DNA of 64,000 bases from Tundrisphaera sp051175315 (GCF_051175315.1 NZ_CP195100.1:4464001-4528000); one strand, 5' to 3'; shown: positions 27,664 to 35,812, counted from the first letter of the stretch. Translations and numbers: made by a program. Notes: generated from the sequence alone by a model not told the origin.

Positions 27664-28095
27664 TCAGATCAGCAGGCGAACCAGGCGGAGATAGAGCGGC
27701 AAGCCCTTGCGAGCGAACAGGATCGGCAAAGCGCCGCCCGCATCGAACTCGGGCGGGACCGATGCGAATTCCGGCACGAGCCGGGACGCCGATTCGGCCC
27801 GTTCATCGAGCGAGATCGACGCCGACCGCGGATCGGCGGGCGCCCGCTCGGGCGACTCGCACCGGCACGACGGCACCCTGACGCCATCGACGTGCGTCGG
27901 GGCGGCGACCGTTTCCACGCCCGGCCGGGCCGCCGGCTTGCAGCAGCACTCGGCGACCGGGCGGCGATCCCGGCAGCATCCGGGCTTCTGGGACGCAGAC
28001 GCCTCGCCCGCCGCACCCAACACCATCGCCACCGTCGCCAGCAAGGCGAACCGCAGCAGGTGCCAGGGTCGAGGCGAGGAGGACGGCACGGTCAC
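27664..28095 (-). CDS. Cys-rich secreted protein heading the cus operon
   Basis: The product has 143 residues. A signal peptide (about residues 14-36, LLRFALLATVAMVLGAAGE) precedes a Cys-rich region 'KPGCCRDRRPVAECCCKP' and later 'SCRCE', all likely metal ligands after export. The C-terminal half is Ser/Pro/Ala-rich with a basic end. It lies 88 bp upstream of cusB on the same strand, so it is probably co-transcribed. I do not recognise a named family; a periplasmic metal-binding or sensor role is inferred from Cys content and context. Confidence 0.6.
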   Translation of the reverse strand: MTVPSSSPRPWHLLRFALLATVAMVLGAAGEASASQKPGCCRDRRPVAECCCKPAARPGVETVAAPTHVDGVRVPSCRCESPERAPADPRSASISLDERAESASRLVPEFASVPPEFDAGGALPILFARKGLPLYLRLVRLLI

Positions 28096-28422
28096 GACTC
28101 CGGGGCGATGATGTTACGGCCTGTTGAAGTATATCAAGATCCCCGATCCCGACAAGTTTGACCGACATCGTCGCGCCTCCGCGTTGCAAGGCCGCCCCGG
28201 CCGCCGGGCGGCGTTGGGCGTTCTTTACTATCGAAAAAATCGGCCGCGGCAAACCGGGTTTCTATCGAATCGGGACGATCGCGACGGCTGGGCCGGTTTT
28301 GCCCGGCGAGGGGGCCCGAACCGCCCGGGTTGGCTGCCCGGAAAGTGGCACCGCTCCGATATTCGTGGATGGAAGGCCCGGGGAGATCGGGCCGTCGTGT
28401 CCATTCCGCAGGAGGCGTGACG
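28096..28422. other. 327-bp divergent intergenic region of the efflux locus
   Basis: This region separates the Cys-rich protein/cusBA operon from the TolC-type gene. It contains a candidate minus-strand promoter near 28128-28155. The middle is A+T-richer (28214-28245), but no consensus promoter for the plus strand can be placed. No coding frame is supported. Confidence 0.45.
28128..28155 (-). promoter_or_regulatory. Candidate promoter of the cus operon
   Basis: On the minus strand TTGTCG (28155-28150) and TATACT (28133-28128) are 16 bases apart. The -10 lies in an imperfect palindrome TTGAAGTATATCAA (28124-28137) whose TTGA/TCAA arms could be an operator. It would leave a leader of about 26 bases before the ATG at 28095. 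No known metalloregulator site is matched. Confidence 0.4.
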
Positions 28423-29928
28423 ATGGATTGGCGTTGGCCACGCCCCCTGGGGGCGGCGGTGGTGCTCGGCCTGGCGGCGGGCTGTTCGCAGGCGGATCGC
28501 CGGCCGGTGATCGATCAGGCGATCCGGCCGACGGCGTACCACTCGGCCGAGCGGCCGAAGCCCCGCGCCGAGCCCGAGGCGGTCCGCGTCCCGTCCGATC
28601 CGGCGACCCCGGCCGACCTGGCGGGGCCGCAGCCGGTGGATGCCTTCATCCGCCGGGCGCTGGTCGAGAACCAGACCGTGCAGGCGGCGCGGTACAACGT
28701 GCTGGCGATGCAGAGCCGGATCCCGCAGGTCACGTCGCTCGACGACCCCACGGTGTCGAACACGATCTACCCGATCCCGGGGGCGGCGCCGCAGTATTCG
28801 CTGATGGGCTACAACCCGTACAACCTCATGATCGCCCAGCAGTTCCCCTGGTTCGGCACGCTCCGGCTCCGGGGCGAGGCCGCCGCCAAGGATGCCGAGG
28901 TGGCGCTGGCCGAGCTGGCCGCGGCGCAGCTCGACGCGGTCGCGGCCGTGAAACGGGCCTACTATGACCTCTACTTCAACGCCCGCGCCGAGGCGATCCT
29001 CGGCGAGAATCGCAAGCTGGCCGTCGACTTCATCGCGATCGCCAGGGAACGGTATCGCACCGGCGGCACCGGCCAGCAGGATGTGCTCCGCGCCGAGGTG
29101 GTGGTGGACGACCTCGACCGCGAACTGATCCGGGTCAGGCAAGGGGCGACCTCGGCCCGCGCCGACCTGGCGCAGCAGGTCCACGCCGACCCCGAGGCCG
29201 ACCTCCAGACCCTGCCCGAACTGCCGACGGCGGGCGTCCCGGCCGAGGTCGACCGCCTCTACCGCCTGGCCCTGGCCAGCCGCCCCGAATTGAAGGGGCG
29301 GCTTTCGGCCATCGCCCGCGACAACCGGGCCGTGGAGCTGGCGCGGAAGCGGTACAAGCCTGACGTGACCCTGGGCTTCTCCTACATGGACATGGAGAAG
29401 ACCAACGCCGAGATGCCCCGCACCGCCAGCGGCGTGCCCAACCTGGGGATGTTCGTCGGCTTCAACCTGCCGGTCTACCGCAAGAAGCTGGCCGCCGGGG
29501 TGTGCGAGGCCCAGGCCCGCGCCTCGGCCGATGCCCACCTCTACGGCGCCGAGCGCGACGCCGCCTATCGCGAGATCAAGGACCTGATGGCCCAGGCCCG
29601 ATCCCAGCGCGACATCCTCGCCCTGTTCCAGTCCAGCATCCTGCCCAAGAGCACCCAGGCCCTGGAGGCCGCCACCGGCGACTACCAGGCCGGCACGGTC
29701 GACTACGTCACGCTCCTGTCCGCGTGGCGCGAGGTGCTCCAGATCCAGCTCCAGGCGGCTCAGGTCGAGTCCGAACTCGGCAAGATCATGGCCTCCCTGG
29801 AACGCGCCGTGGGCTGCCAGCTCAACGAAAACCCGATCGCCCCGCCGCCCCCGGTCCCGGCACCCGCACCCGCACCATCTCCGCCCCCGGCCAGTGCCCC
29901 GGGTCCGTTCCGCCCCGGGGACCGCTGA
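28423..29928 (+). CDS. TolC-family outer-membrane efflux lipoprotein
   Basis: The product has 501 residues. The ATG follows a strong GGAGG at 28411-28415. The signal peptide ends in the lipobox 'LAAGC' (Cys at residue 21), so it is a lipoprotein like CusC. 'QFPWFGTLRLRGEAAAKDAE' and 'NLPVYRKKLAAGVCEAQARA' are the characteristic repeated OEP segments, with long coiled helices between. A Pro/Ala-rich tail of about 30 residues ends the protein. Divergent to cusBA, it is the probable outer-membrane channel of the same pump. Confidence 0.93.
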   Translation: MDWRWPRPLGAAVVLGLAAGCSQADRRPVIDQAIRPTAYHSAERPKPRAEPEAVRVPSDPATPADLAGPQPVDAFIRRALVENQTVQAARYNVLAMQSRIPQVTSLDDPTVSNTIYPIPGAAPQYSLMGYNPYNLMIAQQFPWFGTLRLRGEAAAKDAEVALAELAAAQLDAVAAVKRAYYDLYFNARAEAILGENRKLAVDFIAIARERYRTGGTGQQDVLRAEVVVDDLDRELIRVRQGATSARADLAQQVHADPEADLQTLPELPTAGVPAEVDRLYRLALASRPELKGRLSAIARDNRAVELARKRYKPDVTLGFSYMDMEKTNAEMPRTASGVPNLGMFVGFNLPVYRKKLAAGVCEAQARASADAHLYGAERDAAYREIKDLMAQARSQRDILALFQSSILPKSTQALEAATGDYQAGTVDYVTLLSAWREVLQIQLQAAQVESELGKIMASLERAVGCQLNENPIAPPPPVPAPAPAPSPPPASAPGPFRPGDR

Positions 29929-30036
29929 ACATTGCCACCGACCAGGGTGGAATCACGATTGGTCGACGCTTCTCGTCTTTCAAGATTGCGGTGATGCCGA
30001 TCGCTCGAGATGAGGTCGACCGAGGCGTCCGGGTGG

Positions 30037-30060
30037 CTGTGGTTGGCTTGCCAACCACAG
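30037..30060. repeat. REP-like palindrome downstream of the TolC-type gene
   Basis: CTGTGGTTGG (30037-30046) and CCAACCACAG (30051-30060) are perfect complements around the loop CTTG. The 21 bases at 30031-30051 are identical to the complement of 31468-31488, next to the IS element. It is probably a dispersed palindromic repeat, possibly also a barrier for transcription of the TolC-type gene. Confidence 0.7.
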
Positions 30061-30162
30061 GGCCGACGAGCCGGGGCGGCCGCGCCGCATCCGGGACGCG
30101 GGGTCGGCCCGATCGGTGGCCGAACTCGTCGAGCCATGTCACAGGCACCGTGGTTGGCTTGC

Positions 30163-30213
30163 TGTGCGATGCAGGGACATGGGTGGCGCCGGGCGCAGGG
30201 ACATGGGTGGCGC
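30163..30213. repeat. Left end of the IS481 element
   Basis: The terminus reads TGTGCGATGCAGGGACATGG and continues GTGGCGC. The motif GCAGGGACATGGGTGGCGC occurs twice (30171-30189 and 30195-30213), 24 bp apart. Confidence 0.8.
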
Positions 30214-30242
30214 GCCCGGCCGATCGAAGTTTACACCATCGT

Positions 30243-31379
30243 CTATGCCGTCACGCCGGGCTTCAGCTGCTCCGCGGCGATGACCCGGGCCCGGTGGGTC
30301 CCGTAGTACACCTCCACCTGGTGCCCCTGGTCGGCCACCCTCACCCGCTCCCCGGACAGCCCCACGCCCACCTTGATCCGGGCGCGACGCCAGCGGATCG
30401 ACCCGTCCTGGCCCACCACCCGCACCTCCGCGTCGGCCGGGTAGGTGATCTCGGGCACCGCGTCGGGCCGGCGACGCGGGCTGGGCGCCCAGCGGGTCGC
30501 CGGCGGCTCATCCCCCAGCGCCTCGTGCGGCCGGACCGAGTTGTACACCGGCCGCCACGCCTCCAGGTCGGCCCGGAAGTGCTCCGACTCATCGCGCCTG
30601 ACCTTGGGCCAGACCTCGCGTTCCAGGGTGCCGTGGAACCGCTCGACCTTGCCCTGGGTCTGCGGGTGGTAGGCCCGCCCGTGCAGCGGCCGGATCCCCA
30701 GGCGGATCAGCCAGGCGTCGAAGCCCGACAGCCCCACCCCGGTGTTGCGGGCCGAGAAGGCGTTGTCGCAGAGGATCGCCTCGGGCATCCCGACCTCCCC
30801 GTACAACCCCCACAGGACCGCCTGGGTGGTGGCATAAGTCATGTCGGCGCAGGGCCTCAGGGCGAGCAGGTAGCGGCTGTGGTCGTCGATGATCGAGAGC
30901 GTGACGACCCGGGCGCGGCCGACCTCCAGCGGCCCCTTGAAGTCGAGCTGCCAGAGCTGGTTGGGCCCGGACCTCTCGAACCGCTGGGGGGCCGGGGTGG
31001 GCGGCGGGGCGGCGACGGGCGCGGCGACGCGGCCGTGGCGGCGGAGGATCGCGGCGATGGTGCGGATCGGCGGGGCCTGGTGCCCCTGGGCCTTGAGATG
31101 GGCGTGGAGCTTGCGGGGCCCCCATCCGAAGCGGTCGCGGGCCTCCAGGACCAACTGCTCCCGCTCGGCGGCGGTGCGGGCGGGGCTGGAGGCCGGGCGT
31201 CGCGGGCGGTCGGCCAGGGGGCGGTCGGGCTCGGCGTCGTGGCGGGCCAGCCACTTGAAGGCGGTCTTGCGGCTGACGCCGTAGCGGCGGGCGGCCTCGG
31301 CGACGGCGAGCCCGGCGATGCGGACGGCATGGACCAATGCGATGCGCTGCTCGGTCACGGGATCGACTTTCCAGGGCAT
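30243..31379 (-). CDS. IS481-family transposase (DDE)
   Basis: The product has 378 residues from the ATG giving MPWKVDPVTEQRIALVHAV. The N-terminus holds a helix-turn-helix (about residues 20-50, LAVAEAARRYGVSRKTAFKW) and a winged second one. The catalytic triad is visible: Asp in 'LWQLDFKGPL', Asp in 'AILCDNAFS', Glu in 'GKVERFHGTLER'. 'RPVYNSVRPHEALG' is the usual DDE C-terminal motif. Nothing interrupts the gene. A longer in-frame reading to 31451 would run into the inverted repeat. Confidence 0.95.
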   Translation of the reverse strand: MPWKVDPVTEQRIALVHAVRIAGLAVAEAARRYGVSRKTAFKWLARHDAEPDRPLADRPRRPASSPARTAAEREQLVLEARDRFGWGPRKLHAHLKAQGHQAPPIRTIAAILRRHGRVAAPVAAPPPTPAPQRFERSGPNQLWQLDFKGPLEVGRARVVTLSIIDDHSRYLLALRPCADMTYATTQAVLWGLYGEVGMPEAILCDNAFSARNTGVGLSGFDAWLIRLGIRPLHGRAYHPQTQGKVERFHGTLEREVWPKVRRDESEHFRADLEAWRPVYNSVRPHEALGDEPPATRWAPSPRRRPDAVPEITYPADAEVRVVGQDGSIRWRRARIKVGVGLSGERVRVADQGHQVEVYYGTHRARVIAAEQLKPGVTA

Positions 31380-31416
31380 CTCGGGCCTCCTTTCGAGGCC
31401 CGATTCTCCCCTCCAG

Positions 31417-31467
31417 GCGCCACCCATGTCCCTGCACTCACCGTAACCCATGTCCCTGCATTGAACA
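31417..31467. repeat. Right end of the IS481 element
   Basis: Inverted copies of the left-end motif lie at 31417-31436 and 31446-31460, followed by TTGA and the terminal ACA. Confidence 0.8.
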
Positions 31468-31558
31468 GCAAGCCAACCACAGCCACCCGACGGGATGAAA
31501 TCAGGGTGGTTTCATGGCGTCAGGGGGCGGCGGTGACTGCTCAGGGACCAGGCGCCGC

Positions 31559-31792
31559 TCATCGGTCGCGGACCTCGCGGACGGATGACGAACTGTCGGG
31601 ATGGACCCGGTCGGCCAGTTGGGCGCGGATGCGGTCGGCGTGCTGACGCGCAGCCCCCGCGTCGGAGGCGCGGGCGGTGGCCTCCAGGATCAGCCGGATC
31701 TCGGCCTGGAGCGAACGGCCGGACGCCTCGGCCCGGCGTTTGAGGACATCGTGGGAGGCGGCGTCCAGGTCGCGGATCAGGACATCGGGCAT
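31559..31792 (-). CDS. FitA-like ribbon-helix-helix antitoxin, orphan
   Basis: The product has 77 residues from the ATG giving MPDVLIRDLDAASHDVLKRR; the upstream in-frame extension is unconserved. 'AEASGRSLQAEIRLILEATA' completes the RHH fold of the FitA/antitoxin family, which binds DNA and neutralises a PIN-domain toxin normally encoded immediately downstream. Here the next coding frame is a 16-residue remnant (MSGAWSLSSHRRPLTP) and then the IS481 end, so the toxin is absent. It is probably a solitary antitoxin left after loss of the partner. Confidence 0.8.
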   Translation of the reverse strand: MPDVLIRDLDAASHDVLKRRAEASGRSLQAEIRLILEATARASDAGAARQHADRIRAQLADRVHPDSSSSVREVRDR

Positions 31793-31907
31793 GGCTCTGC
31801 CTCTCCATCCACCCGGTCGGGACAGGGGAATTGCCATCGGATATCACGATGATAGCCCGCGACGGCGCGAGGGCAATTGCCCGGATGGGCCGCCCCAGCG
31901 AGTCGAC

Positions 31908-32405
31908 TCACTGCATCCCGGGCCCGCCCATCGACCGGCCGGGCAGGGCGGGGGGCATGCGGAACGGCCAGCCCAGCCCCGGCCCGCGTGTGCCTCGGAG
32001 GGGTTGCGTCGCCCCCGTCATCGGCATCCCGACCGGGGTGCCCATCCCCATCCCTCCCGCGATCGGCAACGCCCGGCGCGGCGACCGGGACGCGGCGCCC
32101 ATGCCCGATCCGCCCGCCATGCCCGGCGATGAAGCCCCGCCGATCGCGGTGTCCGGGCCTCCGCGGGGGATCGGCACCGCCGGCCGCATCGGGGCGACCG
32201 GGGGAGCGTAGGCGCCGCCGCCTCCCGCGTAAGGGGCGTAGGCCGAACCCCGCCCCGCGTAATAGGACGAAATCGCCGGGCCGCCGTAGCCGCCCAGGGA
32301 CCGGCCTCCCCCCATCGAGCCCATCTGCCCGGAGGCCGGGGCCCAGGGGATCAGCAGCCCCAGGGCCATCGCCGCCACGCCTCGCCTTCCGATGCCGATC
32401 GTCAT
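31908..32405 (-). CDS. Gly/Met/Pro-rich secreted protein
   Basis: The product has 165 residues. A signal peptide (MTIGIGRRGVAAMALGLLIP, ending ASGQ) is followed by low-complexity sequence with GGG, YAPYAGGG, MGMGTPVGMP and PMRPAVP motifs. The ATG overlaps the stop of the ABC permease (ATGA at 32402-32405), so it is translated with it. The composition implies a disordered or fibrous exported product. No family is recognised; the function is unknown. Confidence 0.6.
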   Translation of the reverse strand: MTIGIGRRGVAAMALGLLIPWAPASGQMGSMGGGRSLGGYGGPAISSYYAGRGSAYAPYAGGGGAYAPPVAPMRPAVPIPRGGPDTAIGGASSPGMAGGSGMGAASRSPRRALPIAGGMGMGTPVGMPMTGATQPLRGTRGPGLGWPFRMPPALPGRSMGGPGMQ

Positions 32406-34318
32406 GGGATGCCGGCCCCCGTCCCCGCCTTCGCCCGCCGCCACCCGGCCAGGATCGGCCTCCGGCCGGCGATCGGGCCAGGATTTCCCCGGACGCGGCC
32501 GAGGAGCGTCCGCCTGGCCGTCTCGGGCATCCGCCCCAGGCAGCGGTCGAAGGTCCCGGCCGCCAGGGCGAACAGCCCCCAGGCCACGGCGAACTTGAAC
32601 GCCGCGATCACGCCCATCGCGATCCATTCCCCGTTCCCCATGGGACGGGAGCCGTACCGCGTCAGTTCGGTCAATGGCATGATCGAGCCGAAGATCGGGC
32701 TGATCGAGACCAGGCGATCCATCAGCCAGTCATCCCATTGCATCAGGATGTCGTACGGCAACCTCTGGTAGTCGATGAGCAGCGACTGGAGAAATCCGAT
32801 CAGGATCATCCAGATGATCCCGAAGAAGAAGAAGGCGATCACGCCCACGGCCATGGCCCGGCCCAGGCGGGGGATCCAGGTGGCCAGGGCCAGGCCCAGG
32901 CTCACGATCGCGGCGCCCGAGGCCAGGAAGTCCGCCCCGGTCAGGGCCACGGCCGCCGCCCGCTCGCCGACCGTCAGGGGCACGAACTTCAACGTGCGGC
33001 CGGGCCCCACCGGCACAGCCACGGACCTCGTCTCCATGGTGGCGGCGAACAGCCCGGCGGCGAAGATCGGCAGGATGGCCAGGACCAGGACCCGGCGATA
33101 CAGGCCCCACCACTTCGCCGCCAGGATCGACCGCGAGGCCAGGGGCGTGGCCATCAGGACGTCCAGGCTCCCGCGCACCCGCTCCTCGGCCAGCGACGCC
33201 GGCGCGGCGACGCTCAGCATCAGGAAGCCGAACGCGGCCTGGATCGCGATCGGGATGAGGAAGGTTTCCTCATCCACCGAGTTCAGGCCATCGGCGACGA
33301 TCGCGTAGAAGCTCAGGCCGACCATCCCCCAGTTGAGGAGGGCCAGCCCGGCCCAGATCCGCCGTTCCCACCGCGACGGCCGGTTGCGGTGCCACTCGCG
33401 CCACAGGACCGGCCCGGCGTCCAGGCTCGGGCCGGTCAGCGAGGGGAACAGGATCGAACCCAGGGACCGCCGTGCCGGCCTGGCGGCCTTCTTCGCCGGC
33501 CGCAACAACGCCGAGCGGCGGAGCCCCCGCATCGTCAGCCCCAAAAGCATCGCCGAGAGCAGCAGCAAGGCCCCGCAAAACCCGGCCACCGTGCCGGCCG
33601 TCCCCAGGGTGCGGTCATGGTACGGGGCGAATGCGATCACGAACGGGTTGGCGGCCTGGAACCAGAGGGGAGGGCCGGGGATGCCGGCACCGGACGCGAA
33701 GCCCTGGATGATCCCCTGGGCGATCCACCAGATCGGCAGGGCCATGAGCCAGGCGACCTCGACCGCGTAGACCGCCATCAGGACCTCGCGGGGCCTCTCG
33801 GCGCGGACCGAGGCGGCCATCGCCAGGGAGACGCCGAAGACGGCCATCGCCGCCGTCTCCGCGAACAGGGCGAACAGGGCGGGGAAGTCGAGCCCGCCCA
33901 TCAGGCCGCCGAGGGCCGACACCGGCGCCGCGGCCAGCAGGACGGCCAGCACCGGCAGGAGCCGGGCGCCGAGCTTGCCCAGGACGATCTCCCGGTCGGA
34001 CAGGTCGGTGACCATCATGTGGGCCAGGGTCCCGCGGGCCCGGTCGCCGCAGATCGACCCCGCCGCCGCGGCCGGGGCCGCCAGCAGGACCAGCGAAACC
34101 TGGACGATCGCCAGGGTGGAGAAGACCCCCTCGGAGATGCTCGCCAGGTCGCGGATGGTCAGTTCCCCCCGGGGTCCCCCCGCATCCAGCCAGGCCAGGG
34201 CCATCCCCGCCAGCAGGGACAGGACGAACGCCGACCGCGTGGCATAGACCTGCCAGCGGCGGGCCTCCAGGATCGTTTCATGGACGAAGACCGGACCCGG
34301 ACCCCAGGCACTCGCCAT
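32402..34318 (-). CDS. Fused ABC-2-type permease
   Basis: The product has 638 residues with about 12-14 hydrophobic segments. Two permease-like modules are joined. The first begins 'FVHETILEARRWQVYATRSA' and contains 'SICGDRARGTLAHMMVTDLS', and the second begins 'VLWREWHRNRPSRWERR' with 'LAEERVRGSLDVLMATPLAS'. The RARGTL and RVRGSLD segments are the paralogous ABC-2 'E.rGTLe.LL' coupling motif. No ATPase gene is adjacent, so the ATP-binding partner must be encoded elsewhere. Substrate unknown. Confidence 0.85.
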   Translation of the reverse strand: MASAWGPGPVFVHETILEARRWQVYATRSAFVLSLLAGMALAWLDAGGPRGELTIRDLASISEGVFSTLAIVQVSLVLLAAPAAAAGSICGDRARGTLAHMMVTDLSDREIVLGKLGARLLPVLAVLLAAAPVSALGGLMGGLDFPALFALFAETAAMAVFGVSLAMAASVRAERPREVLMAVYAVEVAWLMALPIWWIAQGIIQGFASGAGIPGPPLWFQAANPFVIAFAPYHDRTLGTAGTVAGFCGALLLLSAMLLGLTMRGLRRSALLRPAKKAARPARRSLGSILFPSLTGPSLDAGPVLWREWHRNRPSRWERRIWAGLALLNWGMVGLSFYAIVADGLNSVDEETFLIPIAIQAAFGFLMLSVAAPASLAEERVRGSLDVLMATPLASRSILAAKWWGLYRRVLVLAILPIFAAGLFAATMETRSVAVPVGPGRTLKFVPLTVGERAAAVALTGADFLASGAAIVSLGLALATWIPRLGRAMAVGVIAFFFFGIIWMILIGFLQSLLIDYQRLPYDILMQWDDWLMDRLVSISPIFGSIMPLTELTRYGSRPMGNGEWIAMGVIAAFKFAVAWGLFALAAGTFDRCLGRMPETARRTLLGRVRGNPGPIAGRRPILAGWRRAKAGTGAGIP

Positions 34319-34363
34319 CGTCGCCTCCCTCGGTTCGGACCTCGCATCGGTCGCGGGGCCCGA

Positions 34364-35035
34364 TCATACACCGGGGGTCGATGGCAGGGCGCCGTTGTTC
34401 CCCGGACTTCCGGCCGACCCGGCCGGGCGGATGAACGACTCGGCATGCTCGCGGAGGAGGCGGGCGGCGAGCGGGCCGTCCCCGGCCTCCAGGGCGTCGG
34501 CGATGGCGTCGTGGCTATGGGCGACCTTCAGGAGGTCGTGGTCCTCGCGCGAGACGGTGAGCCGGATCCTCGCTTCGAAGCCGAGCGAGTCCCAGGCCCG
34601 GAGCAGGACGGAGTTGCCCGCCGCCTTCACGATCGAGCGGTGGAAGTCGAGGTTGTGCCGGGAGTAGGCCTCGCGATCCCCGGCCCGGGCCGCCGCGTGG
34701 ATGCCCTCCAGGGCCTGGCGCATGGGGCCGGGTTCGGCGGAGAGCCGGGCCGCCGCCGGGATCGCCGCCGTCGCCTCCAGGACGCCCCGGACCCGGTACG
34801 CCTCGTCGGTCTCCCGGCCGCAGACCTCGCGGACGTAGGTTCCGCGATAGGGGCGGCACTCCACCATCCGCATCATCTCCAGCTCGCGCAGGGCCTCGCG
34901 CACCGGCGCCTGGCTGGTCGCGAATTCCGCCGCGATCCGCAGCTCCACCAGCCGCGTGCCCGGCACGATCGCCCCCGAGAGGATCCGCTCGGCGAGCACG
35001 CGCCGGATGCGATCGCTCATGCAGTCCCGTTCCAT
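34364..35035 (-). CDS. GntR-family regulator, FCD (FadR-like) type
   Basis: The product has 223 residues. The ATG at 35035 has GGAGG 4 bases before it; ATG 35020 (MSDRIRR) is the alternative. The winged helix-turn-helix is at about residues 5-75 ('SGAIVPGTRLVELRIAAEFA', 'SQAPVREALRELEMMRMVEC'). The FCD ligand-binding domain (about 80-200) includes 'YSRHNLDFHRSIVKAAGN' and 'HDAIADALEAGD', with Asp/His residues that bind a metal in this family. A candidate operator lies in the divergent intergenic region shared with the VOC gene. Confidence 0.9.
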   Translation of the reverse strand: MERDCMSDRIRRVLAERILSGAIVPGTRLVELRIAAEFATSQAPVREALRELEMMRMVECRPYRGTYVREVCGRETDEAYRVRGVLEATAAIPAAARLSAEPGPMRQALEGIHAAARAGDREAYSRHNLDFHRSIVKAAGNSVLLRAWDSLGFEARIRLTVSREDHDLLKVAHSHDAIADALEAGDGPLAARLLREHAESFIRPAGSAGSPGNNGALPSTPGV

Positions 35036-35134
35036 CCCGCCTCCGGCAACGCAGCCGACCCGCCGCCGGTCGATGCGATCTCGGTCGCAAAAGGCACGAA
35101 GCTTCGGTCATGGCCCACGCCGGCCATTTCCGAT

Positions 35135-35146
35135 GATTGTCCAATC
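35135..35146. promoter_or_regulatory. Candidate GntR operator
   Basis: GATTG (35135-35139) and CAATC (35142-35146) are perfect complements separated by TC, inside the 202-bp divergent region between the GntR gene and the VOC gene. FCD-type GntR proteins often bind short palindromes of this ATTGT-like type. The site is a candidate only. Confidence 0.35.
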
Positions 35147-35237
35147 GTAGGGGAATCGCCAAATCCCCCGGACGGATTTCCGATCGATCATTCGAAGTTG
35201 CGAACTTATCTTCTAATCTTCCCGCGAGGCGGAGTCC

Positions 35238-35690
35238 ATGCCCCAGTCCCCGATCCCCGACGGGATGCACGCGGTGACGCCCTATTTAATCGTCCCCCGG
35301 GCCGCCGCCCTGATCGCGTTCCTGGCCGAGGCCTTCGGCGCCGTCGAGGCCTTCCGGGTCGAGCGCCCGGACGGGCTCATCCGGCACGCATCGCTGAAGT
35401 TGGCCGACTCCACGATCGAGCTGGCCGACGCCAGCGACGCCTACCCGGCCATGCCGTGCGCCCTGCACCTCTACGTCGCCGACGCCGACGCCACCTTCCG
35501 CGCCGCCCTGGCCGCCGGCGCCACCGCGACCCAGGAGCCGTACGACGCCTTCTATGGCGATCGCGAGGCCGGCATCATCGACCCGTCCGGCAACCATTGG
35601 TTCATCGCCACCCGACAGGAAACCCTCTCCGAGGCGGAGATGGCCGCGCGGGTCGATGCCATGCTGAAGCAGGGACGGCCGGGGGGCTGA
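35238..35690 (+). CDS. VOC-family (glyoxalase/PhnB-like) protein
   Basis: The product has 150 residues. 'VTPYLIVPRAAALIAFLAEA' is the first VOC strand and helix, 'IRHASLKLADSTIELADAS' carries a likely metal His/Glu, and 'YGDREAGIIDPSGNHWFIAT' ends the fold. The pattern 'DPSGNHW' is characteristic of the PhnB-type group. The reaction is not determined. It is divergent from the GntR regulator, which may control it. Confidence 0.85.
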   Translation: MPQSPIPDGMHAVTPYLIVPRAAALIAFLAEAFGAVEAFRVERPDGLIRHASLKLADSTIELADASDAYPAMPCALHLYVADADATFRAALAAGATATQEPYDAFYGDREAGIIDPSGNHWFIATRQETLSEAEMAARVDAMLKQGRPGG

Positions 35691-35757
35691 GCCGGGGCCT
35701 TCCACCGGATGCCGGCCGGGGCGAGGGGCGGGCCTCGGCCGGGGCCCTGCGCAAGGG

Positions 35758-35782
35758 AAAACCCCGGGGCTGCCGGGGTTTT
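35758..35782. terminator. Bidirectional Rho-independent terminator
   Basis: AAAACCCCGG (35758-35767) and CCGGGGTTTT (35773-35782) form a perfect 10-bp stem around a GGCTG loop. A-run and T-run ends are present on both sides, so it terminates both the VOC gene (plus) and the convergent TIGR03067 gene (minus). Confidence 0.85.
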
Positions 35783-35812
35783 CGCCCGCTCGCGAGGATC
35801 GACCAGGCCCTG

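Larger units (their letters stand above)
30163..31467 (-). mobile_element. IS481-family insertion sequence, apparently complete
   Basis: The element is 1305 bp, starts with TGT (30163) and ends with ACA (31467), as IS481-family elements do. Inside each end is TGCAGGGACATGGGT (30170-30184 and, inverted, 31446-31460), and a second inner copy of the same motif (30195-30213 and 31417-31436), giving two likely transposase sites per end. One intact transposase gene fills the interior. The element appears full-length and could be active. Confidence 0.85.
30150..31480. repeat. 24-bp palindrome split by the IS481 insertion
   Basis: The bases just outside the IS are exact inverted copies: GTGGTTGGCTTGC (30150-30162) on the left and GCAAGCCAACCAC (31468-31480) on the right. 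Removing the element and one GC rebuilds a 24-bp perfect palindrome, with the insertion at its centre and a 2-bp GC duplication. The split copy resembles the intact palindrome at 30037-30060. The alternative is that these 13 bases belong to the element ends. Confidence 0.6.

Noticed and set aside
28124..28137. CueR/MerR-type operator in the cus promoter
   Set aside because: The palindrome has only 4-bp arms and no MerR-type spacing; no MerR gene is near.
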